64,000 bases of DNA from Marinicella gelatinilytica (GCF_026410405.1 NZ_JAPMLN010000014.1:107972-171971); one strand, 5' to 3'; shown: positions 37,389-47,437, counted from the stretch's first letter. Translations and numbers: made by a program. Notes: a model not told the origin generated them from the letters alone.

Positions 37389-38519
37389 GTGGGCTCAGAA
37401 AATCTCCAGGCCTGGCTGCATGTTTACCGTGCACCGGGCCTTGGTTTTTCCGGTGTTAGTAGATTGCTTGATTATTATGGTGATATAACTGCTATTCCCG
37501 GAAGAACTAAATTCCCTTCCGACTTAAAAATCCCTGTGACCGCCCAGGCTTATTTAAAAGATTGCCGTGATGAGGATTTAACTGCGGATTTAAAATGGTT
37601 GGAAAAGCCTCAGAATCATATTTTGCCTATTGATGATGATTTGTACCCGCCACAACTTAAAGCCACCGCTGATCCTCCGCTTTTACTGTTTATTAAAGGT
37701 CATATAGAGACATTGTTGTTGCCACAATTGGCAGTGGTTGGCAGTCGTCGGGCCACGCGCGGCGGTTTGGATAATGCCCAGTCTTTTTGTTATGAATTGG
37801 CTAAGAAAAATTGGGTCATTACCAGTGGTTTAGCCGCGGGTGTTGATGCGGCTTCACATCAAGCCGCGTTAGATGCCGGTGGTCAAACGGTGGCGGTCAT
37901 GGGCACCGGTATTAACACCATTTACCCAAAAGCCAATCAACAACTGGCAAAAGACATCATGAACAATGGTGCCATTGTCTCTGAATTTGATTTTAATACA
38001 CCGCCTCAGGCGAATAATTTTCCACGCAGGAATCGAATTATAGCCGGTTTGTCCTTAGGCACCCTGGTGGTGGAATCCGGGAAAAAAAGTGGTACATTAA
38101 TTACGGCACGACTTACCTATGATATCAATAGGCCGGTCATGGCGATACCCGGTTCCATTCATAATCCCATGGCTAAAGGTTGTCATTGGCTTATTAAACA
38201 AGGCGCCGCTTTGGTGGAGTCAGTGGATGATATTGTGCACGAATTAACACCCGGAATGTCGATGTTGAGCGAACAAATTCGTGAGAGAATGGCAAAAGAT
38301 AATGATGCAGTGGTTGAAAAAAACAAGAAACATCACGATATAGCACTGTCAGAAAGCCAACAGCAATTACTCGCCTACATGGGTTATGATCCCATCTCGT
38401 TTGATGCTCTGGTGGCCGCCACTGAACAGCCGAGTGCAGATATTTCTGCAGACTTGCTGATACTTGAACTGAATGGTTTAATTGAAAAGCAAGCGGGAGC
38501 TAAATACCTTAAACGTTAG
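37389..38519 (+). CDS. dprA: DNA processing protein DprA
   Basis: 376 aa starting at GTG 37389. The Rossmann-like DprA domain is seen in AVVGSRRATRGGLDNAQSF, ITSGLAAGVDAASHQAAL, AVMGTGINTIYPKANQQL, SEFDFNTPPQANNFPRRNRIIAGLS and VVESGKKSGTLITARL. A C-terminal winged-helix-like region (about 310-376) completes it. DprA loads RecA on incoming single-stranded DNA during natural transformation. No other competence gene is in the window. Confidence 0.95.
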   Translation: MGSENLQAWLHVYRAPGLGFSGVSRLLDYYGDITAIPGRTKFPSDLKIPVTAQAYLKDCRDEDLTADLKWLEKPQNHILPIDDDLYPPQLKATADPPLLLFIKGHIETLLLPQLAVVGSRRATRGGLDNAQSFCYELAKKNWVITSGLAAGVDAASHQAALDAGGQTVAVMGTGINTIYPKANQQLAKDIMNNGAIVSEFDFNTPPQANNFPRRNRIIAGLSLGTLVVESGKKSGTLITARLTYDINRPVMAIPGSIHNPMAKGCHWLIKQGAALVESVDDIVHELTPGMSMLSEQIRERMAKDNDAVVEKNKKHHDIALSESQQQLLAYMGYDPISFDALVAATEQPSADISADLLILELNGLIEKQAGAKYLKR

Positions 38520-38530
38520 CCTAAAATGAT

Positions 38531-39007
38531 ATGAAACAACAGATGATGGATGTTCTGGTATATGTCTTTGAAAACTATATGACAGAGCGCTATAACTTAA
38601 AAGAATCAAGCCAGAGACAGCGCATTATTAACGGCTTGCAAAAAATCGGATTTAGCCCCGGCTTGATAGAAGAAGCTTTGCTGTGGTTACAACAAGTCAG
38701 TGGTAAGCCGGAAAATATGGTGCAACAATCTGCAACCGCTATGCGTCACTTCAGTCAAAAAGAACGTCAAATGCTAGGTAGTGAGGGCATTGAATTTATT
38801 GAATACCTGATGTCTCAAGACATATTGAATAATCAAACCCGCGAATTGTTGATTGACGGTTTACTGTATCTAAAGGCTGACAACATTGAGGTTGATGATT
38901 TACAATGGCTGGCTTTGATTATTTTGTTTTCACAGCCGGATCAGGAACAAGCCTTCGTCGATTTGGAGCGATTGTTATTTGAACCCACTGAACTACGTGA
39001 ACATTAA
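38531..39007 (+). CDS. smg: Smg family protein (DUF494)
   Basis: 158 aa, starting MKQQMMDVLVYVFENYMTERY, the DUF494/Smg signature, and all-helical. Position between dprA and topA/tsaC matches E. coli smg. Its function is unknown. Spacing is 11 bp from dprA and 6 bp to topA, so it is inside one operon. Confidence 0.93.
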   Translation: MKQQMMDVLVYVFENYMTERYNLKESSQRQRIINGLQKIGFSPGLIEEALLWLQQVSGKPENMVQQSATAMRHFSQKERQMLGSEGIEFIEYLMSQDILNNQTRELLIDGLLYLKADNIEVDDLQWLALIILFSQPDQEQAFVDLERLLFEPTELREH

Positions 39008-39013
39008 AAGCCT

Positions 39014-41311
39014 ATGGCCAAAAACTTACTGATAGTAGAATCACCCGCTAAATCTAAAACCATTGAAAAATATTTAGGTAAGGATTATAAAGTGTTAGCC
39101 TCTTATGGTCATGTCAGAGATTTATTGGCTAAATCCGGAGCGGTTGATACCGATAACAACTTTGAAATGACGTATGTTGAGCCGGAGGATAAGAAAAAAT
39201 ACATTGATGCCATCATCAAAGCCGCTAAAAAAGCGGACACCATCTATCTGGCAACGGATTTGGATAGAGAAGGTGAAGCCATTTCATGGCATGTGGTAGA
39301 AATTCTAAAAGACCGCAATTTATTAGAAGATAAAAAAATCAAGCGGGTGGTTTTCTCAGAAATCACCAAAAAAGCCATTCAGGAAGCCGTGGCAAATCCC
39401 AGAGAAATTTCCGATGAATTGGTTGATGCACAACAAGCAAGACGTGCTTTAGATTACTTAGTGGGATTTAATTTATCCCCGTTATTATGGAAAAAAGTTC
39501 GGCGAGGGTTGTCAGCGGGTCGGGTACAATCACCGGCATTGCGCATGATTGTACAACGTGAAGATGAAATCAATGCCTTTAAAAGCCGTGAATATTGGAC
39601 CATTCAAGGTAATTTGAAAAAAGGTCAACAGGCATTTGAAGCCGGATTAAACCGCTATCAGGGTAAAAAACTGAAAAAATTTGATATTGGCAACGAGAAA
39701 AAAGCCAATGATATTTTGACTCAGTTACGACAACAAGCCGGCCAAGAATTAACGGTTACTGAGTTAACCCAGAAGGAACGTAAACGCAAACCGGCACCAC
39801 CCTTTATCACTTCTACTTTGCAGCAAGAAGCGGCCAGAAAGTTAGGTTTTACTGCCCGTAAAACCATGCAGATTGCCCAGCAATTGTATGAAGGTATTGA
39901 AATGAATGGTGAATCTCAGGGGTTGATTACCTATATGCGTACCGATTCATTGAATTTATCTGCCGATGCCGTAACAGAAATTCGAGGGGTGATTGCGGAT
40001 AAGTTTGGGACTAAACAAGTACCCAAAAATGCCAATGTCTATAAAAGTAAGTCAAAAAATGCCCAAGAAGCGCATGAAGCAATTCGTCCGGTTTCAGCGA
40101 CACTCATACCCGCTGACATCAAATCATCCTTAAATAATGATCAATACAGACTCTATGATTTAGTCTGGAAACGAACCTTGGCTTCCCAGATGATAAATGC
40201 CACCATTGGCACTGTGGCGGCCGATTTTACTTTTGGCGACGATCATAACTTGCGTGCTAACGGCTCAACCATTTTAGTGAAAGGCTTCTTATCGGTTTAT
40301 GAAGAAGGTCTGGATGACGTTAAAAAGGACAAAGAAAACCGATTACCAAAATTAGCCAAGGGCGATGTGGTTAAAGTCAAAGAAATATTGGGTAATCAAC
40401 ATTTTACCGAGCCACCGCCACGCTACTCAGAGGCCAGTTTAGTGAAGGCCTTAGAGGAGTATGGAATTGGTCGTCCGTCTACCTACGCCAGCATTATCTC
40501 CACCTTACTAAACCGCGATTATGTGGAGCTGGATAAAAAACGGTTTATTCCCACGGACGTGGGTAAGGTGGTGGCGCGCTTTTTGGAGGCTCATTTTGAT
40601 ACCTATGTGGATTATGACTTCACCGCTAAATTAGAAGATGCCTTGGATGCAGTGTCTCGCGGAGAGAAAGACTGGAAACCTTTATTGAAATCTTTCTGGG
40701 ATCCTTTCATAAAACGCCTCGAGGACAAGGAAGAATCTGTAAGTCGTGAAGAAGCACAGTATAAACGTGAATTAGGAACCGATCCTAAAACCGGCAAACC
40801 TGTGTCAGTGCGGATAGGCAAGTATGGAACCTTTGTACAAATTGGCACCAAGGATGATGAAGAAAAACCACAATTTGCGGGTTTATTGCCCGGTCAAACA
40901 CTGGATACCATCAGTTATGATGAAGCCATGGAGCTATTTAAGCTGCCACGTGATTTAGGTGAAACGCCGGAAGGCGAAAAGGTGTCGGCTAACATCGGTC
41001 GCTTTGGGCCTTATGTCCGTTATGCCAATAAATTTGTCAGTATTAAAGATGGTGATCCTTACAGCATTACTTTAGAAGAGGCTTTGGAATTAATTAAGGA
41101 AAAGAAAATTGCGGATGCCAACAAAGTCATCCAACAATTTGACGACGGTATCGAAGTGCTTAACGGTCGTTATGGTCCTTATGTCACCGACGGCAAGAAA
41201 AACGGTAAAATTCCAAAAGACACAGACCCTAAATCGCTCAGTCACGAAGATTGTATTGAAATATTAGATAAAGCGCCGGCCAAGAAAAAAAGGCGGCGTA
41301 AGAAAAAATGA
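39014..41311 (+). CDS. topA: DNA topoisomerase I without zinc fingers
   Basis: 765 aa, shorter than E. coli TopA (865). Toprim domain: LLIVESPAKSKTIEKYLG and ATDLDREGEAISWH. The active-site Tyr is in ITYMRTDSLNLS. The C-terminus holds Topo_C repeats (PVSVRIGKYGTFVQIG, SANIGRFGPYVRY, IEVLNGRYGPYV) and a Lys/Arg tail (KKKRRRKKK). There is just one Cys near the end, so the C4 zinc ribbons of the E. coli enzyme are absent. It relaxes negative supercoils. It sits where E. coli carries yrdD, a remnant of TopA zinc ribbons. Confidence 0.97.
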   Translation: MAKNLLIVESPAKSKTIEKYLGKDYKVLASYGHVRDLLAKSGAVDTDNNFEMTYVEPEDKKKYIDAIIKAAKKADTIYLATDLDREGEAISWHVVEILKDRNLLEDKKIKRVVFSEITKKAIQEAVANPREISDELVDAQQARRALDYLVGFNLSPLLWKKVRRGLSAGRVQSPALRMIVQREDEINAFKSREYWTIQGNLKKGQQAFEAGLNRYQGKKLKKFDIGNEKKANDILTQLRQQAGQELTVTELTQKERKRKPAPPFITSTLQQEAARKLGFTARKTMQIAQQLYEGIEMNGESQGLITYMRTDSLNLSADAVTEIRGVIADKFGTKQVPKNANVYKSKSKNAQEAHEAIRPVSATLIPADIKSSLNNDQYRLYDLVWKRTLASQMINATIGTVAADFTFGDDHNLRANGSTILVKGFLSVYEEGLDDVKKDKENRLPKLAKGDVVKVKEILGNQHFTEPPPRYSEASLVKALEEYGIGRPSTYASIISTLLNRDYVELDKKRFIPTDVGKVVARFLEAHFDTYVDYDFTAKLEDALDAVSRGEKDWKPLLKSFWDPFIKRLEDKEESVSREEAQYKRELGTDPKTGKPVSVRIGKYGTFVQIGTKDDEEKPQFAGLLPGQTLDTISYDEAMELFKLPRDLGETPEGEKVSANIGRFGPYVRYANKFVSIKDGDPYSITLEEALELIKEKKIADANKVIQQFDDGIEVLNGRYGPYVTDGKKNGKIPKDTDPKSLSHEDCIEILDKAPAKKKRRRKKK

Positions 41312-41865
41312 CAAAAGTCGGTACAGCCGTCGAAAAAGCTGTACAGACAGTTCGACAAGGCGGTTTAATTATTTATCCAACTGAAGCTGTCTATGGACTA
41401 GGCGGTGATTATCGGCAAGCCGAAGTGGTATCTAACATACTGGCTTTAAAACACAGACCGATCAGCCAAGGGCTCATTTTAGTGGCGGGTCATATTGGCC
41501 ACATTCTCCCTTTGATTCAACCGCTTTCAGGTTCTGATTTGGCTGCAGCTTTGGCCACATGGCCGGGTCATCATACCTGGATTTTTCCCGCCAGTGATAA
41601 AGTGCCTGCTGGGGTTAGAGGACCTGACAACACCGTTGCTGTCAGACTCTCGGCGCACCCGGTGATTATTGACCTTTGCCAGCAATTGAATCATGCATTA
41701 ATATCCACAAGTGCCAATAAACGTGGTCAAGCAACACCCACTGTTTTGCAACAGCTTGTGAGTCAATGGCCACATGAGGTGGACTATTTTTTAGACCTGC
41801 CCTTAGGACACGCTCAAAAACCATCAACCATTCGCATTGCCGGTGATGGCCATACGGTTCGATGA
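41308..41865 (+). CDS. tsaC: Threonylcarbamoyl-AMP synthase
   Basis: 185 aa, the short TsaC form. Signatures: IIYPTEAVYGLGGDY (nucleotide-binding), ALKHRPISQGLILV, ATWPGHHTWIFPA and LISTSANKRGQATP. It makes threonylcarbamoyl-AMP from threonine, bicarbonate and ATP for the t6A37 modification of ANN-decoding tRNAs. The start codon overlaps the topA stop in an ATGA arrangement. Confidence 0.95.
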   Translation: MTKVGTAVEKAVQTVRQGGLIIYPTEAVYGLGGDYRQAEVVSNILALKHRPISQGLILVAGHIGHILPLIQPLSGSDLAAALATWPGHHTWIFPASDKVPAGVRGPDNTVAVRLSAHPVIIDLCQQLNHALISTSANKRGQATPTVLQQLVSQWPHEVDYFLDLPLGHAQKPSTIRIAGDGHTVR

Positions 41866-41866
41866 T

Positions 41867-43207
41867 ATGAAGAGTTTGGAAATCAGAAGTCGATTATATT
41901 CCTTGGTGACTACTTTGCTGACACCTTTGGTACTGTTTCGTCTGGCCATGCGCGGTGTTAAAACTCGGGCTTATTTACAACGCTGGCATGAACGTTTTGG
42001 CTGGTTTAAAACCCCTAAAAAAATAAAAAAATCAATCTGGGTACATGCCGTTTCCGTGGGTGAAGTGAATGCCGCCATTCCACTTATTAAGGCCTTGATG
42101 AAGCGTTACCATGACCACTGCTTTGTATTGACCACCATTACCCCGACCGGTTCAGATCGGGTACAACAAATTTTTGGCGATCAGGTTTTTCATGTTTATC
42201 TACCCTACGATTTGCCGGGTGCCGTGAAACGATTTTTAAAGAAAACCAAGCCGGATTTAGCGGTTATTATGGAAACTGAAATATGGCCCAATCTATTTCG
42301 TTTTTGTAAAAAGAAACACATTCCCATTGTGGTTGCCAATGCCCGCTTGTCGGAAGTTTCTTTAAAAGGTTATCGGTGGGTGGGGTCTTTGGCAGCAAAA
42401 GCATTTAATGACACAGCTTTTGTGGCAGCGCAAACAAAAACCGACGCCAAACGTATGATTCAGTTGGGTTGTCAACCAGAAAAAATTTATGTGGTGGGCA
42501 GTTTAAAATTCGATATCATTATCGATCAGTCGATTATTGATAAAGGCAAAGAAATCCGTGATCATTATCAAAACTCACGTATGGTTTGGATAGCTGCCAG
42601 TACCCATCATGATGATGAAGTACAAATTTTAGCGGCTTTTTCTGTGTTAAAACAACGCCATCCGGATCTAATGTTGGTGATTGTTCCGAGACATCCTGAG
42701 CGTTTTGAGACCACCACGCAATCATTTCGCAAACTAGGTTTCAACACGCAATTGCGCAGTGAAGCTGGTTTATGCGATATCCATGGTGATGTATTTGTGG
42801 TTGATACCATGGGAGAATTATTGGAGTTTTATGCGTCATCTGATATTGCATTTGTAGGCGGCAGTATTGCTAATATTGGTGGTCATAACGTGCTTGAAGC
42901 CGCAGTGTTTTCATTGCCAGTGCTGGTTGGACCTAACACCCATAATTTCGATGAAATCACCCAATTGTTAGAAGAGTGCGGCGGTTCTTATACCGTCCAT
43001 GACAGCGCAGACATCGTTTTGTATATGGATGCTTTAATCAAAGACAAACATTTGCGATTAAAAATGGGACAAGCCGCAAAACAATTGGTCAAGGAAAATC
43101 GGGGTGCTGTGCAATTGACCATGGATCTCATAGAGTCTTTTATGAATGAAAAACCACTCTACGATGAAATCAAGTCCAAGCACTATCCTCGGATAGCTAA
43201 GCAATGA
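41867..43207 (+). CDS. waaA: Kdo transferase (3-deoxy-D-manno-octulosonic acid transferase)
   Basis: 446 aa from the ATG at 41867, one base after the tsaC stop; an in-frame ATG at 41837 would overlap tsaC by 29 bp. A membrane anchor near the N-terminus (LVTTLLTPLVLFRLAMRG) precedes the Kdo-transferase domain: IWVHAVSVGEVNAAIPLIKAL, VIMETEIWPNLFRFCKKKHIP and ADIAFVGGSIANIGGHNVLEAA. It adds Kdo to lipid IVA at the cytoplasmic membrane, the substrate for the LpxL at 2286-3218. Overlaps the elaA-like gene by 4 bp. Confidence 0.95.
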   Translation: MKSLEIRSRLYSLVTTLLTPLVLFRLAMRGVKTRAYLQRWHERFGWFKTPKKIKKSIWVHAVSVGEVNAAIPLIKALMKRYHDHCFVLTTITPTGSDRVQQIFGDQVFHVYLPYDLPGAVKRFLKKTKPDLAVIMETEIWPNLFRFCKKKHIPIVVANARLSEVSLKGYRWVGSLAAKAFNDTAFVAAQTKTDAKRMIQLGCQPEKIYVVGSLKFDIIIDQSIIDKGKEIRDHYQNSRMVWIAASTHHDDEVQILAAFSVLKQRHPDLMLVIVPRHPERFETTTQSFRKLGFNTQLRSEAGLCDIHGDVFVVDTMGELLEFYASSDIAFVGGSIANIGGHNVLEAAVFSLPVLVGPNTHNFDEITQLLEECGGSYTVHDSADIVLYMDALIKDKHLRLKMGQAAKQLVKENRGAVQLTMDLIESFMNEKPLYDEIKSKHYPRIAKQ

Positions 43208-43689
43208 CAAACGCAGAAAAAATAACCACGTTAGATGTCGATGGTGTGACATTTTTAGTGAAAGAATTTACCGCGTTAAGTGCCTTGGAGCTAAAACAAA
43301 TATATCAGTTACGACAACAGGTTTTTATCATTGAACAAAATTGTCCTTATGCAGACATTGATGAGGCTGATTTGGATGCCTGGCATATTTGCCATCAGGA
43401 CGCGCAAAATCTTGATGCCTATGCCCGAATACTGACTGATAAGGCGGGTGATTTTCACATTGGTCGAGTGGTGGTATCGGCTGATAAACGTAAACAAGGC
43501 CTGGGTCAGGCATTGATGAAAGCAGCGATTAAAGTGTGTCGCGATGCAGCAACCAACCGCAATATCATCATTTCAGCCCAATCCTACTTGGCAAGATTCT
43601 ACCGGGCATTGGGATTTGTGGAGACTGGTGATTACTACTTAGAAGACAATATTCCCCATATGCAGATGGTATTACCGGCGAAACCATAG
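43204..43689 (+). CDS. elaA: ElaA-type GNAT acetyltransferase
   Basis: 161 aa. The N-terminal ElaA pattern is LSALELKQIYQLRQQVFIIEQNCPYADIDEAD. The GNAT acetyl-CoA loop is RKQGLGQALMKAA, and AQSYLARFYRALGFVETGDYYLEDNIPHMQM closes the fold. Substrate unknown. The ATG overlaps the waaA stop. It ends the dprA-to-elaA transcription unit; a new promoter candidate follows. Confidence 0.9.
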   Translation: MTNAEKITTLDVDGVTFLVKEFTALSALELKQIYQLRQQVFIIEQNCPYADIDEADLDAWHICHQDAQNLDAYARILTDKAGDFHIGRVVVSADKRKQGLGQALMKAAIKVCRDAATNRNIIISAQSYLARFYRALGFVETGDYYLEDNIPHMQMVLPAKP

Positions 43690-43715
43690 CTTCAGTCAGG
43701 CTGTTTACCCTGTTG

Positions 43716-43745
43716 TTCGATTTTCACGGTCAGTCAGCGTATAAT
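43716..43745 (+). promoter_or_regulatory. Promoter candidate for the M17 peptidase gene
   Basis: TATAAT at 43740-43745 with TTCGAT at 43716-43721 as -35 (18-bp spacing). The -10 is perfect, the -35 weak. It lies 29 bp before the ATG at 43775. Confidence 0.5.
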
Positions 43746-43774
43746 AAAAAGTTCTTCATCTCATCGAATAAATT

Positions 43775-45148
43775 ATGATTGATTGTTTTGTCACAGATTA
43801 TCAAGGTGCCAGTGTGGCCGTTGAACCCATTAATAAATCTGCATTTGATTTATGGCTGAAATTACAAAGTGAATATTTGGAAAATGTCTGTGAAAACCAG
43901 GGTTTTGGTGAAAAAGCCGGTCAATTTTTCTTAGATTACAATAAAGCAGGTGAGTTGAGTAAAGTTTACCTGGTGGTTTCTGAGGACTTAAATCCTTATA
44001 GTATTTGCGAAAAAATAAACCAGCTACCCGCAGGTCATTATCATATAGAAACCGATGATAATGCCATGGCATCAGCCGTGATTCGTGGTTGGGGTTTTGG
44101 TCAGTATCGTTTTGAGCGATATTTAAAAGCTAAAGACAAAGCTGTTCTGGTGGTCGACAAAGAGCGTTTTGGTTATGACTTGGCTTTGGTGGAAGCCACC
44201 TACACAGTACGTGATTTGATTAACACGCCGGCAGATGACATGGGGCCAACGGAATTGGCTGAATGGTCAGAGGAATTTGCCAAACGGCATGATATGTCAT
44301 TTGATCAGTTGGTGGGAGATGTTTTACTGACTGAAAATTTCCCGACCATACATATTGTGGGTCGTGCCAGTCATAAAGCGCCACGCTTAATTGAATTAAA
44401 TTGGGGTGAGGATGATGATTTGCCGTTACTGACTTTGGTGGGTAAAGGTGTTTGTTTTGACACCGGCGGCAATAATATGAAGGCGGCAGAATTTATGCGC
44501 TGGATGAAAAAAGACATGGGTGGTGGGGCACATGTTTTAGGGTTGGCGCAATTGATTATTTCCCAACAACTACCGGTGCGTCTAAAAGTGTTGATACCGG
44601 CGGTAGAAAACGCCGTCTCCGGTAGTGCTTTCCGACAAGGTGATGTGGTCACCAGTCGCTCTGGTCAATCCATAGAAATTGGTCATACCGATGCCGAAGG
44701 GCGGGTTATACTGGCCGACAGTTTGACTTATGCTTGCGAGTTTAAGCCGGATTTGCTGATTGATTTTGCTACTTTAACAGGAGCAGCTCGGGTGGCATTG
44801 GGTCCGACCGTGACGCCGGTGTTTAGTAATCGAGATGAATTCACCGAAGCCATTAAGAAAAGTGGCATGACTACCTGCGATGAGATGTGGCCAATGCCAT
44901 TACCGGTGCGCTATAAAAAATACATAAAATCAACCATAGCTGATATTAATAACAGTGCCAGCTTACCACAAGCCGGTTGTATTACCGCAGGATTGTTTTT
45001 GCAAAGTTTTGTTGATGAAGACATCGATTGGGTACATATTGATACCTATGGTTGGAATTTTGGTGATCGCACAGGTGGCACAGAAGGCGGTGAGGCCTTG
45101 GGTTTAGCGGCGGTGATGGATTGGCTGAAAACCAAGTACCAAGGATGA
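43775..45148 (+). CDS. Leucyl aminopeptidase family (M17) peptidase
   Basis: 457 aa. The N-terminal domain is short and variable; the catalytic M17 domain has VGKGVCFDTGGNNMKAAEF, MKKDMGGGAHVLGLA and TDAEGRVILADSL. The metal ligands (Lys, Asp, Asp, Asp, Glu) and the catalytic Lys and Arg of PepA are all in place, but the conserved 'NTDAEGRL' reads HTDAEGRV and the 'GLDIKP' loop reads GNNMKA. The protein is likely a cytoplasmic dizinc aminopeptidase with altered specificity. Confidence 0.9.
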   Translation: MIDCFVTDYQGASVAVEPINKSAFDLWLKLQSEYLENVCENQGFGEKAGQFFLDYNKAGELSKVYLVVSEDLNPYSICEKINQLPAGHYHIETDDNAMASAVIRGWGFGQYRFERYLKAKDKAVLVVDKERFGYDLALVEATYTVRDLINTPADDMGPTELAEWSEEFAKRHDMSFDQLVGDVLLTENFPTIHIVGRASHKAPRLIELNWGEDDDLPLLTLVGKGVCFDTGGNNMKAAEFMRWMKKDMGGGAHVLGLAQLIISQQLPVRLKVLIPAVENAVSGSAFRQGDVVTSRSGQSIEIGHTDAEGRVILADSLTYACEFKPDLLIDFATLTGAARVALGPTVTPVFSNRDEFTEAIKKSGMTTCDEMWPMPLPVRYKKYIKSTIADINNSASLPQAGCITAGLFLQSFVDEDIDWVHIDTYGWNFGDRTGGTEGGEALGLAAVMDWLKTKYQG

Positions 45149-45167
45149 TGAAGATAACATACCAACC

Positions 45168-46631
45168 ATGAAAAAAGATAAAAAACTACACTTTGGCCAC
45201 GGTAAAAATCCGGCGGTCATACTTGGTCATTTTGCTAACCGCCATGGCTTAATTACCGGGGCCACGGGAACCGGAAAGACCGTTACAGTACAAGTGCTGG
45301 CGGAAAATTTTTCAAAACTCGGCGTGCCGGTGTTTGTGACAGATATTAAAGGCGATGTGGCGGGATTATCACAAGCGGGAGAACCAAAACCATTTCTAGA
45401 CAAACGTGCCAAAGAACTGAATATCGCGGATTATCAGTATCAAGCAAGTCCGACTATTTTTTGGGATATCTTTCGGCAGTCAGGACACCCGGTACGCACC
45501 ACAATTCATGAAATTGGGCCCTTATATTTAAGTCGCTTATTGGATTTAAGTGATGTTCAGCAAGGTGTGTTAGCCGTGGCTTTTAAGTTTGCTGAAGATG
45601 AAAGTCTGGCCATTTTAGATTTAAAGGACCTCAACAGCCTGTTACAGCATGTTGGTGAACAACAAAAAGAGATATCATTAAAATATGGCCGGGTTACATC
45701 CGCATCTATCGGCGCCATTCAACGGCGTTTATTGAGTTTAGAATCTCAAGGTGGTGAGTTTTTGTTGGGTGAGCCGGCATTGAAACTCAGTGACTTAATG
45801 CGACAGGACTTATCTGGCACAGGTATTGTCAGTATCTTGGAATCACGTGATTTGATGATGAAGCCACAGTTATATGCCACTTTTTTATTGTGGCTAATGA
45901 CTGAGCTATTTGAAACTTTGCCTGAAGTGGGTGACCAAGATTTACCTAAACTAATATTATTTTTTGATGAGGCACATTTGATTTTTTCAGATTGTCCCAC
46001 AGAGGTTCTCAGACGCATTGAACAAGTGGCACGTTTAATTCGTTCTAAAGGTGTTGGGATTTATTTTTGTACCCAGTCCCCTGGTGATATTCCAGAAACC
46101 ATATTAGGACAATTGGGCCATAAAATTCAACATGCTTTACGAGGCTATACACCCAAAGATATTAAAGTCATTAAAGCTGTGGCTGATTCTTTCCGCAGCA
46201 ATCCTGAATTTGATACCGCTGAGGTTATCAGTCAATTGGGTGTGGGTGAGGCTTTGGTGTCTACTTTGGATGAAAAAGGTGCACCGCGAGTTGTGGAGCG
46301 GGTTAAAATTGCGCCACCGCGATGTCGCATGGGTCCAATTACTGATCAAGAACGCCAAGCCATCATGTCGCGTTCACCGGTTGGATCCTATTATGAACAG
46401 TCATTGGATCGTGATTCTGCGCATGAGAAATTACAGAAGCGAGCCATAGAACAGGCCAAACAAAAAGCCGAAGAGCAAGCTCGCTTAGAAGCTGCCGAAC
46501 AAGCATCTAAAAAATACCGGGGTCGAAGTCGAGATTCCTACGTTACCAAAGTTGGCAATGATTTTACACGGAAATTAACCACCAAAGTGGTCAACAGTTT
46601 ATGGAAAACTTTATTCGGTAAGCGCCGTTAA
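45168..46631 (+). CDS. DUF853 HerA-like ATPase (YjgR family)
   Basis: 487 aa. Walker A is GATGTGKTVTVQVLAE, near the N-terminus as in YjgR. Walker B-like strand KLILFFDEAHLIF and the sensor-like YFCTQSPGDIPETILGQLG follow. A charged helix (KRAIEQAKQKAEEQARLEAAEQ) precedes a basic C-terminus ending WKTLFGKRR. It is an RecA-fold ATPase of the HerA/FtsK group; the E. coli YjgR role is not established. Starts 19 bp after the peptidase and ends 3 bp before the TSUP gene, so the three genes likely form an operon. Confidence 0.88.
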   Translation: MKKDKKLHFGHGKNPAVILGHFANRHGLITGATGTGKTVTVQVLAENFSKLGVPVFVTDIKGDVAGLSQAGEPKPFLDKRAKELNIADYQYQASPTIFWDIFRQSGHPVRTTIHEIGPLYLSRLLDLSDVQQGVLAVAFKFAEDESLAILDLKDLNSLLQHVGEQQKEISLKYGRVTSASIGAIQRRLLSLESQGGEFLLGEPALKLSDLMRQDLSGTGIVSILESRDLMMKPQLYATFLLWLMTELFETLPEVGDQDLPKLILFFDEAHLIFSDCPTEVLRRIEQVARLIRSKGVGIYFCTQSPGDIPETILGQLGHKIQHALRGYTPKDIKVIKAVADSFRSNPEFDTAEVISQLGVGEALVSTLDEKGAPRVVERVKIAPPRCRMGPITDQERQAIMSRSPVGSYYEQSLDRDSAHEKLQKRAIEQAKQKAEEQARLEAAEQASKKYRGRSRDSYVTKVGNDFTRKLTTKVVNSLWKTLFGKRR

Positions 46632-46634
46632 TCG

Positions 46635-47417
46635 ATGTTATCCGCATTGTTATTGCTACTTGTTTTAGGACTGGTGGTTGGGTTTTTTGCGGGATTATTC
46701 GGTATTGGTGGCGGTGCCATTATGGTGCCTGCTTTGACCGCATTTTTTTTGTGGCAAGGTTATCCTGAGTCTCAAGTGGTTCACATGGCTTTGGCCACAT
46801 CCCTATCGGTGATTCTGTTTAATAGTTTGATTGCCATCACCACTCATCGCAAGCATAAAGCGGTTTTAACTTCACTACTCTGGCATTTGGCACCGGCTGT
46901 GGTTATTGGCAGTGCTTTGGCTTCATGGTTAGCCCTTCAGATTAAAGGCCAGACTGTGGCTTTGATTTTTCTGGTATTGATGCTGATGATCGCGGCACAA
47001 ATGGTGCTGGATGTTAAACCCAAAAGAACTGGACAAAACAAACAATTAACAGCAGTCTTACTATGGCCGTCGGGCTTAATCATTGGCTTGTTATCGGCAT
47101 TGATTGCCATCGGTGGTGGTTCACTGACAGTGCCATTTTTAACCTGGCATCGAGTAGGGATTCAAAAAGCCATTGGCACCGCCTCTGCTCTGGGTTTTTT
47201 TATTGCCTTGAGCGGTACCATCACATATTTGTTGTTAACAATAGATGCAACCGATACCTATGTTTATTGGCCGGCCACTTTTGTGATTGTGGCGGTGGGA
47301 TTGTTTAGTACCCGATTAGGAGCGAATATGACACATCGACTGCCGGCAGAACGTTTGCGTATCGGTTTTGCGGTACTCATTACATTGCTGGCGATAAGAA
47401 TGTATATGAGTTTATGA
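46635..47417 (+). CDS. TSUP (TauE/SafE) family membrane transporter
   Basis: 260 aa with about eight membrane segments and the two family signature loops: FGIGGGAIMVPALTAFFL near the N-terminus and IGGGSLTVPFLTW in the second half, an internal duplication. Proteins of this family export sulfite, sulfoacetate or related organic anions. Substrate not deducible from neighbours. Last gene before the DnaA-box cluster, with no strong terminator visible. Confidence 0.9.
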   Translation: MLSALLLLLVLGLVVGFFAGLFGIGGGAIMVPALTAFFLWQGYPESQVVHMALATSLSVILFNSLIAITTHRKHKAVLTSLLWHLAPAVVIGSALASWLALQIKGQTVALIFLVLMLMIAAQMVLDVKPKRTGQNKQLTAVLLWPSGLIIGLLSALIAIGGGSLTVPFLTWHRVGIQKAIGTASALGFFIALSGTITYLLLTIDATDTYVYWPATFVIVAVGLFSTRLGANMTHRLPAERLRIGFAVLITLLAIRMYMSL

Positions 47418-47437
47418 GCAGTCAGACCATATTTCGG

